DNA of 64,000 nucleotides from the NCBI RefSeq assembly GCF_002959775.1, contig NZ_PPCX01000012.1, forward strand, positions 1-64,000, given 5' to 3'. Below are positions 44,134 through 53,574 of this stretch, one piece after another (within the stretch, counting starts at the first letter, position 1; each line of letters begins with the position of its first letter). The notes under the pieces are model-generated. The model saw only the letters and a program-made list of their open reading frames with translations. It was not told the origin of the DNA and did not search any database. Position numbers and translations under genes: made by a program. The stretch is from Veillonella rogosae JCM 15642. GTDB lineage: Bacteria; Bacillota; Negativicutes; Veillonellales; Veillonellaceae.

Positions 44134-45560
44134 TACACAACCTCCCAAAATTTTTCACAAATTCTATGTCGTTTCTCTAATAGTGCATCTATCGTTACGT
44201 GGTAAACATCTACATCCTTTGGCATATGCTGTTTCAATTGTCGATATTCAGGGGCGCGCATCCACTTGGACGAGCTTCCTGGCCCCATGGATAGAATGCT
44301 TTGTCGCTCTTCCATAATCTGAATATTGTATTCGCATGCTTTGCCTGGTAAGGTATAACCGATATTCTCTAACTGCCCCCGCATATATTGTTGGCGATAT
44401 AGATAATATGGCACATACCCAGCCGCTTCAAGACGCTCTTTACCATATTGTACCATTTCTGCTACCAGATGTTCCGCTGGAATATCATCTTGCATATTTA
44501 AATCGTACAACGGGCTACCACGTTTTAATGCTAACGTATGAATTGTAACATTTTCCGGCAGATTTTGACATACATAATCCATATTCTCTACCATGTTTTG
44601 CATCGTTTGATTCGGTAAACCTGCAATAAAATCCATATTTACCGCTAGAGACGTATTTGCTTTTACATATTGTAACAGTTCATCAATATCACGTGCACTA
44701 TGTCCACGACCAATGCGCCGTAAAATATCGTCTTGCATAGTTTGTGGATTAATGCTAATACGATTTACACCTAGCTCTAACATAGATTGTAGTTTTACTG
44801 AATTCACAGAATCTGGCCGCCCTGCTTCTACGGTAAACTCATGACCTTCAGGAACAAGTATAGACAGCTGTTTTAGAACTTGGTGAAAGTCTTCATCCCC
44901 TAACACCGTCGGAGTACCGCCACCCATATAAAGAGTATCTACCGTTAAACCATACGATTCAACAATAGTTTTCATATCCTCTATGTCCCGGCCTAAGGCA
45001 GTTAAAAATTGCCTTTTTCCATCATAGTCCTGATAGAGTCCATAAGGAAATGAGCAGTATACACAACGAGTATCGCAAAATGGAATACCACAATAGAGAC
45101 TCACCTTTTTATCGTCTGTATCAGCTAAAAATGGACGTTGATACTCACCGATGGCCCCTAATGTATTAAGCTTTTCCATAGACACAGAAAACTCGTCCCT
45201 AATGTGACGAGTTGCTGCGTGGACAGAGCCATATGTATCTATATATTTATGTAGTAGCTTAGTTGGGCGTACACCTACCATAGTCCCCCAAGGAGCCTCA
45301 GCTGGTAAACCTTGATATACACGCAAGTAGCGCAGTAAGGCTTGACCTATTTGACGTCGTCCCATAGAGGAAACAGGCCCAGTAAACTTCTGAATTGTAT
45401 CGCCAATGGTAACTGTTAGTGTATAATTCCCATCCACTTCACAAGCTTCAAGGATTACATCTGGCTCCACCTTGTCAGAAAAGAGCCCCGCTGCACCACA
45501 GTTATGAGCTACTACGGAGCCAAGGGGTAATGGCCCCGTATATAGATATGTATTAACCAT
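44133..45560 (-). CDS. hemZ: Oxygen-independent coproporphyrinogen III oxidase-like protein HemZ
   Basis: A radical SAM protein of 475 residues resembling B. subtilis HemZ. The cluster motif is CGIPFCDTRCVYCSFPYG (about 155), followed by TLYMGGGTPTVL (SAM-binding glycine motif), VEAGRPDSVNSVKL and GVNRISINPQTM. The N-terminal 150 residues are unrelated to HemN and typical for HemZ. The activity may concern heme synthesis, but many HemN-like proteins have other roles, so the reaction is uncertain. It overlaps fur by 8 bp and hisS by one, within the long recJ operon. Proximity to fur fits iron-linked metabolism. Confidence 0.87.
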   Translation of the reverse strand: MVNTYLYTGPLPLGSVVAHNCGAAGLFSDKVEPDVILEACEVDGNYTLTVTIGDTIQKFTGPVSSMGRRQIGQALLRYLRVYQGLPAEAPWGTMVGVRPTKLLHKYIDTYGSVHAATRHIRDEFSVSMEKLNTLGAIGEYQRPFLADTDDKKVSLYCGIPFCDTRCVYCSFPYGLYQDYDGKRQFLTALGRDIEDMKTIVESYGLTVDTLYMGGGTPTVLGDEDFHQVLKQLSILVPEGHEFTVEAGRPDSVNSVKLQSMLELGVNRISINPQTMQDDILRRIGRGHSARDIDELLQYVKANTSLAVNMDFIAGLPNQTMQNMVENMDYVCQNLPENVTIHTLALKRGSPLYDLNMQDDIPAEHLVAEMVQYGKERLEAAGYVPYYLYRQQYMRGQLENIGYTLPGKACEYNIQIMEERQSILSMGPGSSSKWMRAPEYRQLKQHMPKDVDVYHVTIDALLEKRHRICEKFWEVV

Positions 45561-46044
45561 GGTGATGAGCCATACGCTCTAATTTTTCAAGCTCTGCTTC
45601 AGTCATATGGCTTTGGCAATCACTGCAATAACCATATACTTTTAATTGATGGTCAATAGTACGGAAGTTCAATTTTTTAGCGATAATGGACTCTAATGTT
45701 TCAAGCATATCGTCTTCAAACTCGGATACTTTGCCACATTTTACGCAGATCAAATGATGGTGGAAATGAGCAAACTCTTCGTCATTCAATTCGTAACGGT
45801 TACGACCATCGCCAAAATCAAGACGTTTCAACAAATCAAGTTCAGTGAAGAGATCAAGTGTTCTGTAAATAGTAGCCAAGCCGATATCAGGAGCCACTTC
45901 TTTTACAAGTACATATACGTCTTCTGCACTTAAATGATTTTCATCAGCATCGATGAAGGCTTGTAAAATTGTTTGACGTTGCGTTGTTAATTTGTATTTT
46001 TTGTCTTTAATGCGTTCTTTTAATTTTTCTAATGTTGTGTTCAT
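45553..46044 (-). CDS. fur: Fur family metal-dependent transcriptional regulator
   Basis: A 163-residue repressor. A winged helix (YKLTTQRQTILQAFIDADE, LSAEDVYVLVKEVAPDIGLATIYRTLD, about 17-66) is followed by the dimerisation and metal domain. EFAHFHHHLICVKCGKV holds the His/Cys ligands, and YGYCSDCQSHM adds the second CxxC, forming the structural zinc site. The family includes Fur, PerR and Zur; sequence alone does not settle the metal. A PerR-like Asp is not evident, so Fur is my preference. It lies in the recJ-rel operon, whose promoter carries a Fur-box-like sequence. Confidence 0.88.
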   Translation of the reverse strand: MNTTLEKLKERIKDKKYKLTTQRQTILQAFIDADENHLSAEDVYVLVKEVAPDIGLATIYRTLDLFTELDLLKRLDFGDGRNRYELNDEEFAHFHHHLICVKCGKVSEFEDDMLETLESIIAKKLNFRTIDHQLKVYGYCSDCQSHMTEAELEKLERMAHHHG

Positions 46045-46088
46045 GATAATTATCCCCTCTACAATTTGTAAAAATACTTCATTTAAAC

Positions 46089-46724
46089 CTACTGCCCAAC
46101 AAATGGGTTGTATTGTTTTTCATACTCTATATTGGTTTCTGGCCCGTGACCAGGATATACCATCGTATTATTAGGCAGTTTATAAAGCTGAGTTTTGATG
46201 GATTCCATCAACGTCTCATATGATCCATTTGGAAAATCTGTACGACCTACGGAATCTCTAAAGAGAGTGTCCCCTACAAATACAAGACCTTCCATGTAAT
46301 AGCACACACCACCTGGCGTATGCCCTGGTGTTTCTAAGACTTCTAGGTCAATATCACCACAGGTAATATGGTCACCTTGCTGTACCTCAATAATATCAGC
46401 CTTCACTTTAATTGGCGTAGGATTGCTATAGGCACTGAGATTAAGCTCAGGATCAGATAAATACGGCACATCACCCTTATGCACATATACAGGTACATGA
46501 TGAGCATTTACAATGTCTTGAACGCCCCCAATATGGTCACCATGACCATGTGTAAGCAAAATAGCTTTTGGCTTCAAGTCATGTTTCTTTATCGCATCTA
46601 ATACTTCCGGTGTGGCAGGATCGATGATGAAAGCCTCACCAACCGCTTTATCGCCTATGACATAGCAATTGGTTCCTAGTGGACCTAAAGGCATGCGCAT
46701 AAGCACTAATTGTTGTTCGCTCAT
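46089..46724 (-). CDS. MBL-fold metallohydrolase (glyoxalase II-like)
   Basis: A 211-residue metallo-beta-lactamase fold hydrolase, cytosolic. The metal-binding motif is LLTHGHGDHIGGVQ (about 57-70). Further ligands lie in LETPGHTPGGVCYY and FVGDTLFRDSVGRTDFP, and YPGHGPETNIEYEKQYNPF is close to the family's terminal motif. It is the counterpart of B. subtilis YqgX, often called a hydroxyacylglutathione hydrolase-like protein; the natural substrate is unknown. It starts by overlapping the rel stop (TAATG), in the order rel-MBL that is common in Firmicutes. Confidence 0.9.
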   Translation of the reverse strand: MSEQQLVLMRMPLGPLGTNCYVIGDKAVGEAFIIDPATPEVLDAIKKHDLKPKAILLTHGHGDHIGGVQDIVNAHHVPVYVHKGDVPYLSDPELNLSAYSNPTPIKVKADIIEVQQGDHITCGDIDLEVLETPGHTPGGVCYYMEGLVFVGDTLFRDSVGRTDFPNGSYETLMESIKTQLYKLPNNTMVYPGHGPETNIEYEKQYNPFVGQ

Positions 46725-48964
46725 TAAGCCCCTCCTCTACTACGTTGTACCGTATACACTTCACGAATACGGCGCAACTTAGTCATTACAAAATCTAATT
46801 GTGAAATATCACGGATATCAACCGTAACATTAATACTTACATTTTTTGTATCCTCTTGGACCTTAGCATTGATATTGGTAATGGTAATTTTCAACTCTGA
46901 AAGGACAGCCATAACTTCCATAAGAATACCAGCCCGATCGTAAGCTTGAATATCGATACCTACGTGGAAGGATTCACTAGAAGCGCCATCCCAAGCCACC
47001 TCTATCATACGTTCTAAATCCTCAGGTGTATGTCCTAGGCTACAACAATCACTGCGATGTACTGAAACACCACGACCGCGAGTGATATAACCGATAATAT
47101 CGTCCCCAGGTACAGGATTACAGCATTTTGCCATCCGCACCATAACGCCAGCTTCTCCTTTTACAAGGACACCAGTGCCATTTTTCGTTTTCTTTTGGCC
47201 TTGAGATTTTAATTTCTCAAGAATTTGCGCTGTACTACGTTTAGATTCTTCTGCTTCTTTAGATTTTTTATAGAGTTCAATTAAACGCAAGAGAACAGTG
47301 CTTACAGGGATACCACCATAACCACAAGCAGCAAACATTTCTTCTTCTATACCTGCTTTGAGCTGTTTCGTAACCTGTTGAAGTCGATTATCTGCAATCA
47401 ATTCTTTCCAGCTATAATTTAATCGTTTTGCTTCTTTTTCAAGAGCTTCTAAGCCTTTTTCAATATTTTCAGCTTTATTTTCGCGCTTGAACCAGTTGCG
47501 TATTTTGCTCTTACTTTCAGAGGAACCTACAATGTTAAGCCAATCAAGGCTTGGTTTACTCGTTTTAGATGTAATAATATCGACGATATCACCATTTTGT
47601 AAGGTGTAATCGAGCGGTACAATTTTGCCATTTACCTTAGCACCTACACAGCGATGACCTACATCGGTATGAACACGATAGGCAAAGTCTAATGGTACAG
47701 AACCAATTGGCAGCTTAACTACGTCCCCCTTAGGTGTAAATACGAATACTTCACCGGAGAAGACGTCTAATTTCAAAGCATTAACGAGCTCTGTTGGATT
47801 GCTTGTATCTTGCCATTCTAGAACTTGGCGCAACCAAGCAACCTTTTGGTCGAACTCTTTATCGCCGTTTTTATTACCTTCTTTATACCGCCAGTGAGCA
47901 GCAACACCGTATTCGGATACACGATGCATTTCCCAAGTACGAATTTGGATTTCTACAGGTTGTCCCATGGTACCGATAACCGTAGTATGCAAGGATTGAT
48001 ACATATTGGATTTCGGCATGGAAATATAATCTTTAAATCGATATGGCAATGGTTTCCACAAGCTATGCGCAATACCGAGTACCGCATAACAATCAGGGAT
48101 ACTATCAACGATTACGCGAACTGCAAGCAAATCATAGATTTGTGACAAATCGCGATTGTCCTTTTTCATCTTTTTGTAAATACTGTAGAAGTGTTTAGGA
48201 CGGCCTTTGATATCTGCCTTAATATGGGCCTCACCTAAAGCCTTAGTGAGTTGACTCATCGTATCATTAACGATATCTTCACGGACTTGGCGTTTTTGCT
48301 TCATTTGATCTACGAGATCATAATATTTTTCCGGTTCTAAATAGCGGAAGGATAAATCCTCTAACTCCCATTTCACATTGAAAATACCGAGACGATGCGC
48401 AAGTGGAGCAAAGATTTCGAGCGTTTCCTTAGCAATGCGTTTTTGTTTATCACTGCGCATATGCTTTAAGGTACGCATATTATGTAAACGGTCACCCAAT
48501 TTGATAACAACGACGCGCACGTCCTTTGCCATCGCTAAAATCATCTTCCGATAATTTTCCATTTGACGATCTTCTTTTGTTTCATATTGGAATTGGTTTA
48601 ATTTTGTTACCCCATCAACAAGGAATGCTACTTCAGAGCCAAACATTTCCTCTAAATCTTCCTTGGAGTAGGATGTATCTTCAACCACATCATGCATAAG
48701 CGCTGCCATAAGCGTAATATGGTCGATTTGTAAGTGTGCCAAAATATCAGCTACAGCTAGTGGATGCATGATATAAGGTTCACCAGAAGCTCTAAACTGA
48801 CCTTCATGAGCCTTATCAGCAAGTTCAAACGCCTTTAATACTTGGTTACACTCGTCATCTGTTAAATACGTATGGATATACTCCATAAATTCAGCTAAGG
48901 CTTTCTCTTTATCAAAAGTGCTTTGTTCAACTAAAGCTTTGCCTTCTTCATTTACAGTTGTCAT
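46724..48964 (-). CDS. rel: (p)ppGpp synthetase/hydrolase of the RelA/SpoT family
   Basis: A bifunctional stringent-response enzyme, 746 residues. The hydrolase HD domain is intact (HDVVEDTSYSKEDLEE, about 90), which together with RFKDYI in the synthetase domain (about 310) points to a bifunctional Rel rather than RelA-only. The synthetase has GRPKHFYSIYKKM and MPKSNMYQSLHTTV. A TGS domain (VFTPKGDVVKLPIGSVPLDF), a zinc-finger-like CCNPVPGDD segment and a C-terminal ACT domain follow. RecJ ends 11 bp upstream, as in other Firmicutes (recJ-apt-relA), but apt is missing here. Confidence 0.95.
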   Translation of the reverse strand: MTTVNEEGKALVEQSTFDKEKALAEFMEYIHTYLTDDECNQVLKAFELADKAHEGQFRASGEPYIMHPLAVADILAHLQIDHITLMAALMHDVVEDTSYSKEDLEEMFGSEVAFLVDGVTKLNQFQYETKEDRQMENYRKMILAMAKDVRVVVIKLGDRLHNMRTLKHMRSDKQKRIAKETLEIFAPLAHRLGIFNVKWELEDLSFRYLEPEKYYDLVDQMKQKRQVREDIVNDTMSQLTKALGEAHIKADIKGRPKHFYSIYKKMKKDNRDLSQIYDLLAVRVIVDSIPDCYAVLGIAHSLWKPLPYRFKDYISMPKSNMYQSLHTTVIGTMGQPVEIQIRTWEMHRVSEYGVAAHWRYKEGNKNGDKEFDQKVAWLRQVLEWQDTSNPTELVNALKLDVFSGEVFVFTPKGDVVKLPIGSVPLDFAYRVHTDVGHRCVGAKVNGKIVPLDYTLQNGDIVDIITSKTSKPSLDWLNIVGSSESKSKIRNWFKRENKAENIEKGLEALEKEAKRLNYSWKELIADNRLQQVTKQLKAGIEEEMFAACGYGGIPVSTVLLRLIELYKKSKEAEESKRSTAQILEKLKSQGQKKTKNGTGVLVKGEAGVMVRMAKCCNPVPGDDIIGYITRGRGVSVHRSDCCSLGHTPEDLERMIEVAWDGASSESFHVGIDIQAYDRAGILMEVMAVLSELKITITNINAKVQEDTKNVSINVTVDIRDISQLDFVMTKLRRIREVYTVQRSRGGA

Positions 48965-48975
48965 GGTGTCACCTC

Positions 48976-50961
48976 CTATACACTATAAGTAAGGAATGTT
49001 ACGGATGTGACAAGATCTAATTTTCCTTCAATGGCATTCCATCTAAGCATTAATTGACCATCATCACTTGTATATTCTTCAACAATGCCCAATTCTTTAA
49101 AGACATCGATAGATGTAAGAGCACTGCGATTATTTTGATCTGCCGGCTTACGGCGCAATATATCTTGTTCTACATTATAAAGCGATTGACTGTGACCGCG
49201 CATAGACTGTTTTACAATAACATACATCTGTCTAAGCCCTTCTGTAGTCAGTTTTATAGGCTCTTCAGTCAATGGCTCAATCGCTTGAATCATAAGTTGT
49301 GGGGAAACCATACCTTGCCATTCATTCTTTTGCAAGGAGAAGGCTACTTTCACAACAGAACCTACAAATATAGATTTAAATAAGTCTGGACGATTCCAAG
49401 CGATAGCATCTACGGTTCCATTCGAGGTTGCAAAAATCACCTTACAATGATTTTTTAACTGCCCCATGAGCATAATATCCTGTACCGTAGCTTCCATTAC
49501 AGCAAAAATCGGTGTGCTATTAGCCATCCCATAAGGTTCAAGGGCTGATACGCGGTCAATAATATCAACATCGATATCATCAACAGGTAGTTCTGCATCA
49601 ATTGTCACTACAGGAATATATTCCTCGGCAGTAACAATCTTTTTACAATACTCCGTTAAACGCTCTCGCAATTCGTCAATGCGATTTGCGTCAATGCTAA
49701 AGCCTGCTGCTGCAGAATGACCACCAAACTGTAGCAAAAGGTCTTCACAAGACTTTAACGCATCATACATATTAAAACCGTCGATACTACGACAAGAGCC
49801 TTTGCCAACACCATCATGAATGCTGATAACTAAGGTCGGTTTATAAAACTCCTCCACGAGACGAGAAGCAACAATACCGATGACACCAGGATGCCATTCT
49901 TCACCAGCTACAACAGTTACATAGTCAGCTTTATGGCCTTGATTAGCCACATCAATGCGAGCCAATTCGTGGATATTACGCTCTAGTTCTTGTCGCTCAC
50001 GATTGGTTTCGTTCAATTCCTCAGCAATCGCCTCTGCTATATCACCATCATCGGTCACGAGTAGTTCAACAGCACGCGTAGCATGCGTTACACGACCAGC
50101 TGCATTCAGGCGAGGTGCTAAGGTGAAACCAATATGCCCAGATGTTATAGTTCGCTCATGTAGTCCCGCTACATCGATGAGCTTTTTAATGCCTAAATTA
50201 GGCTGACTATTCATCTTCTCAAGGCCTGCTTTTACGATGATGCGGTTCTCACCCACCAAAGGCACTACATCCGCCACAGTACCTAAAGCAACGATATCTA
50301 AATCATCTAAATACCATTCACCATGCTTGGTAAGCCACAATGCTTGGCATAATTTAAAAGCCACACCGACGCCAGATAAATTTTTATCCTTATATGGACA
50401 ATCCTTTTGCTTGTGGTTAATAACAGCCTTAGCCCGTGGGATCAAATCTGGTGCCGTATGATGATCCGTAATAATCATATCGATACGGTCACGTACAGCC
50501 TCTACAATATCGTAAGAGCTAATACCGCAGTCTACGGTAATAACCAGAGAAGTTTCCCTCTCTATAAGGTGCTCTAAAGCCTCTAAATTTAGACCATATC
50601 CTTCGCTTTGACGCTCTGGTATGTAATAGGTAACATCGGCACCTAGCTTCTTTAAAAATCGATATAGAACAGATGTGGCCGTAATACCATCTACATCATA
50701 ATCGCCATAAATAACGATTGGTTTATGTTTTTCAATTGTCTCCTGAACTAGCGAAACAGCTACATCCATATCTTTTAAGGTAAATGGATCTAACAAATCT
50801 GACAAAGAGCTTTGTAAAAACTTCCGCCCTTCGTCAACATCTATGTGGCGATTTACCATTAATTTTGCCACAATAGGGTTCACACCAAGTTCACGGATTA
50901 AGATATTTTCTTTTTCTCGATCACCTTCACAGAGGCGCCAACGTTTTTTCTTAATCATCAT
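48976..50961 (-). CDS. recJ: Single-stranded-DNA-specific exonuclease RecJ
   Basis: A 5'-3' ssDNA exonuclease of the DHH family, 661 residues. Motif I DYDVDGITATSVLYRFL (about 84) and motif III ITDHHTAPDLIPRAKAVINH (about 165) hold the metal-binding aspartates and histidines. The DHHA1 domain has FGGHSAAAGFSID (about 410), and an OB-fold segment follows around residue 450-550. It is the first gene of the long recJ-rel-MBL-fur-hemZ-hisS-aspS unit. Its 5' region carries a TATAAT and a Fur-box-like repeat. A few acidic C-terminal residues extend beyond the usual end. Confidence 0.94.
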   Translation of the reverse strand: MMIKKKRWRLCEGDREKENILIRELGVNPIVAKLMVNRHIDVDEGRKFLQSSLSDLLDPFTLKDMDVAVSLVQETIEKHKPIVIYGDYDVDGITATSVLYRFLKKLGADVTYYIPERQSEGYGLNLEALEHLIERETSLVITVDCGISSYDIVEAVRDRIDMIITDHHTAPDLIPRAKAVINHKQKDCPYKDKNLSGVGVAFKLCQALWLTKHGEWYLDDLDIVALGTVADVVPLVGENRIIVKAGLEKMNSQPNLGIKKLIDVAGLHERTITSGHIGFTLAPRLNAAGRVTHATRAVELLVTDDGDIAEAIAEELNETNRERQELERNIHELARIDVANQGHKADYVTVVAGEEWHPGVIGIVASRLVEEFYKPTLVISIHDGVGKGSCRSIDGFNMYDALKSCEDLLLQFGGHSAAAGFSIDANRIDELRERLTEYCKKIVTAEEYIPVVTIDAELPVDDIDVDIIDRVSALEPYGMANSTPIFAVMEATVQDIMLMGQLKNHCKVIFATSNGTVDAIAWNRPDLFKSIFVGSVVKVAFSLQKNEWQGMVSPQLMIQAIEPLTEEPIKLTTEGLRQMYVIVKQSMRGHSQSLYNVEQDILRRKPADQNNRSALTSIDVFKELGIVEEYTSDDGQLMLRWNAIEGKLDLVTSVTFLTYSV

Positions 50962-51003
50962 ATCCCTCAGTAGTTTATAATCAATATTATTCTAGAATTT
51001 AAC

Positions 51004-51022
51004 GTATTATCATTATCATTTT
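51004..51022 (-). promoter_or_regulatory. Fur-box-like sequence at the recJ operon start
   Basis: The minus strand contains GATAATGATAAT, two perfect copies of the hexamer that makes up the Fur box (GATAATGATAATCATTATC); the third hexamer is not conserved. It sits just downstream of the -10 element, around the predicted transcription start, where a bound repressor would block initiation. Found by eye in AT-rich DNA. Confidence 0.4.
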
Positions 51023-51027
51023 TATTT

Positions 51028-51033
51028 ATTATA
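51028..51033 (-). promoter_or_regulatory. -10 element of the recJ operon
   Basis: A perfect TATAAT lies on the minus strand about 67 bp before the recJ ATG; only a weak -35 (TTTATT at 17 bp) is visible. Confidence 0.5.
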
Positions 51034-51102
51034 ACCTAAAAAACGAATAAAATAAACTATTTTATATACTTTATTCTCATTTAACTTTTGACATTTTCTC
51101 AA

Positions 51103-51137
51103 CAAAAAAGAACCTCCCATTATCAATAGGAGGTTCT
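51103..51137 (-). terminator. Terminator of hydG
   Basis: A 13-bp stem (51109-51121 with 51125-51137, one G-U pair) and a tight 3-nt loop are followed by T6 on the minus strand, 16 bp after the hydG stop. Confidence 0.88.
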
Positions 51138-51152
51138 ATATCAGTGAATTAC

Positions 51153-52571
51153 CTAGAATCGGAAGTCCCGTTCGCCGTCTTTCATCTGTGCAATATAAGC
51201 TTTAGCTTTATCTTTAACTAAATCATTTTTAATATTTTCTAACTGTTGTTCGATAACCTTCGCACCATGAGCTTTAGTCTTCTCATCACCGTAGTCCATG
51301 ATGTATTCGTTTAATGTCATCAACGCATTTGGTTGGCAACAGTTGTGAATTTGACCGGATTTAGCAAGGGCCATGAACCGATCCCCTGTTCTACCTGCAC
51401 GATAACATGCAGTACAGAAGCTTGGTACATAACCAAGGTCTAATAACCAATCTACGATTTCATCTAATGTACGCGTATCGCTACGATCAAATTGAGCAGA
51501 ATTATCTTCTGGTTTCTCTTCTTCTTTGTAACCACCTACACTAGTACGAGAGCCACCGCTGATTTGGGAGATACCAAGAGCCAATCCGCGTTCACGCATT
51601 TCTTGAGTTTCGCGTGTGGACATAATCATACCTGTATATGGTGTGGATACACGAATGAGAGCAACAATTTTTTCAAATACATCGTCAGGTACTGCATTGC
51701 TGAAATCATCTACATCAATATCATCAGCCGGACAAATACGAGGAACAGAAATAGTATGTGGACCTACACCAAACACTGCTTCTAAATGCTCTGCATGCAT
51801 CAACAAACCTACAAAATCATATTTATAATGTTCTAATCCGTAAAGAACACCGATACCAACATCATCAATACCACCTTGCATAGCGCGGTCCATCGCCTCT
51901 GTATGGTAGGCGTAGTCGCTCTTAGGGCCTGTTGGATGTAATGCTTCATAGTTTTCTTTATTGTATGTTTCTTGGAACAGTGTATACGTACCAATACCGG
52001 CTTCATGTAATTTCTTGTAGTCCTCAACGGAACAAGCTGCAATATTTACATTTACACGACGGATTTCACCATTTTTATTTTTAATACTGTAAATAGTCTT
52101 AATGGATTCCAAAATATATTCAAGTGGATTATTAAGAGGATCTTCACCAGACTCAATTACGATACGCTTATGGCCCATCGCTTCTAAAGCAATAACCTCT
52201 TCCCTAATTTGGTCTTGGGTCAACTTCTTACGTTTAATATCGCGGTTTTTAGAGTGATACGGGCAGTACACGCAGCCATTGATACAATAGTTAGATAAAT
52301 ATAATGGTGCAAATAATACGATACGATCACCGTATATGGCTTTCTTGATTTCTTTTGCTAAAGCAAAGAGCTTTTCCTTATATTCAGGTAACGGACATTC
52401 TAAGAGAACTGCTGCCTCTCTGTGGTTTAACCCCTTAAACGTAGCAGCTTTTGCTAAAATAGCATCTAACAACTCCCGATTTTCCTTATTTTCCTCTGCA
52501 TAAGCAAGAGTATCAAGGATTTCCTGATGGGAAATAAACTCCTCCGCCTTTGGAGATTTTACATCATACAT
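51153..52571 (-). CDS. hydG: [FeFe]-hydrogenase H-cluster radical SAM maturase HydG
   Basis: A tyrosine lyase that makes the CO and CN ligands of the [FeFe]-hydrogenase cofactor; 472 residues. The SAM cluster motif is YCINGCVYCPYHSKNRDI (about 85). The second, HydG-specific cluster motif is FCTACYRAGRTGDRFM with GQIHNCCQPNAL (about 382-415), which distinguishes it from thiamine enzyme ThiH. The ATG at 52571 has GAGG eight bases upstream, so the 12-codon extension is discarded. hydE, hydF and an [FeFe]-hydrogenase structural gene are not in this window. Confidence 0.93.
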   Translation of the reverse strand: MYDVKSPKAEEFISHQEILDTLAYAEENKENRELLDAILAKAATFKGLNHREAAVLLECPLPEYKEKLFALAKEIKKAIYGDRIVLFAPLYLSNYCINGCVYCPYHSKNRDIKRKKLTQDQIREEVIALEAMGHKRIVIESGEDPLNNPLEYILESIKTIYSIKNKNGEIRRVNVNIAACSVEDYKKLHEAGIGTYTLFQETYNKENYEALHPTGPKSDYAYHTEAMDRAMQGGIDDVGIGVLYGLEHYKYDFVGLLMHAEHLEAVFGVGPHTISVPRICPADDIDVDDFSNAVPDDVFEKIVALIRVSTPYTGMIMSTRETQEMRERGLALGISQISGGSRTSVGGYKEEEKPEDNSAQFDRSDTRTLDEIVDWLLDLGYVPSFCTACYRAGRTGDRFMALAKSGQIHNCCQPNALMTLNEYIMDYGDEKTKAHGAKVIEQQLENIKNDLVKDKAKAYIAQMKDGERDFRF

Positions 52572-52671
52572 AGTACTTACCTCAATTCTTTCTAGTGGCA
52601 ATGCCACCCCTCTTTAGGTTTATGAAAGTATATGACAACCAGTCTTCTGGCATTTCACTGATACTGTATAT

Positions 52672-52680
52672 AGTATACCA
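52672..52680 (-). promoter_or_regulatory. Extended -10 promoter of hydG
   Basis: The minus strand reads TGGTATACT about 100 bp before the hydG ATG. Near the -35 position a 7-bp inverted repeat (ATTCCTA, 52683-52689, with its complement at 52700-52706) could be an operator. Confidence 0.45.
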
Positions 52681-52720
52681 CTATTCCTACTAAAAAACAT
52701 AGGAATTTGACATACTATAA

Positions 52721-52752
52721 TAAAAGAGTAGTACCCTTTCGGATACCACTCT
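52721..52752 (-). terminator. Terminator of fetAB
   Basis: A 12-bp stem with G-U pairs (52725-52736 with 52741-52752) and a 4-nt loop are followed by TTTTATTATA on the minus strand, upstream of the hydG promoter. Confidence 0.75.
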
Positions 52753-52809
52753 AAAAACTGAGTAAATATTCTATTAGTGAATTATGATGTTAAATAAATA
52801 TATCTAAAA

Positions 52810-53574
52810 CTACTTATTTAACTGATTTCGATTATTAAAAAATGTTTTATAAGCTAATTGACACGTAATAAAACAAGAAATTGATATAGTGGATAACGAC
52901 ATAAATGTAACGATTATCTGATATTTTACAGCTTCTAAAGGAGGCATACCCGCCAATATTAGGCCTGTCATCATCCCCGGCAGCGCTACGATACCTAATG
53001 TCTTGGCACTATCTACAGTAGGTTGTAGACCCGTCTTTATAACATCACGAACTATCGCTTTCGAAGCTTGTTTAGGTGTACTACCCAAGGCTAATTTAAT
53101 TTCCACCTCTTGTTTACGCAATTCAAAATTTGATAGCATTTGGCGATAACAAAGCCCAATCGCTACCATGGCACCACTAATGACCATACCACCAACAGGA
53201 ATCAATTGGTACGCAGTAAAGCTAAGCACGCCAGTTACCAATAAAATAGATAAGGTTATCCATGCACCAATGGTGATAGCAAACCAAGAAATCCATAACG
53301 CATGCGGAATCCCTTGCCCTCGTTTAGCTGAGTTATAAGCCGCATTAAAAGCCATAAATCCAAGTAAGCCAATTATAAATATTGGACTTTCCGTACTAAA
53401 AATATACGATAAAATAAACCCGATAACTAATAGTTGAACTGTAGCACGTATAGCACTGATGAAAATATCCTTTTCTAGCTTCAACTCTTGTCTATAAGAT
53501 ATCAGTATACTGATAATCACTAATACAGATGCAAGGCATAAGGAAGTAGCAGAAATAGTTTGAAACTGACTCAT
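52810..53574 (-). CDS. fetB: FetB-type ABC transporter permease (UPF0014 family)
   Basis: A 254-residue membrane protein with about seven helices. The conserved cytoplasmic loop EIKLALGSTPKQASKAIVRD is followed by LQPTVDSAKTLGIVALPGMMTGLILAGMPP, diagnostic of the UPF0014/YbbM family. In E. coli FetAB exports iron and protects from peroxide stress; the substrate here is inferred. It overlaps the end of fetA by 4 bp, so the two are translationally coupled. It ends near a terminator. Confidence 0.9.
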   Translation of the reverse strand: MSQFQTISATSLCLASVLVIISILISYRQELKLEKDIFISAIRATVQLLVIGFILSYIFSTESPIFIIGLLGFMAFNAAYNSAKRGQGIPHALWISWFAITIGAWITLSILLVTGVLSFTAYQLIPVGGMVISGAMVAIGLCYRQMLSNFELRKQEVEIKLALGSTPKQASKAIVRDVIKTGLQPTVDSAKTLGIVALPGMMTGLILAGMPPLEAVKYQIIVTFMSLSTISISCFITCQLAYKTFFNNRNQLNK

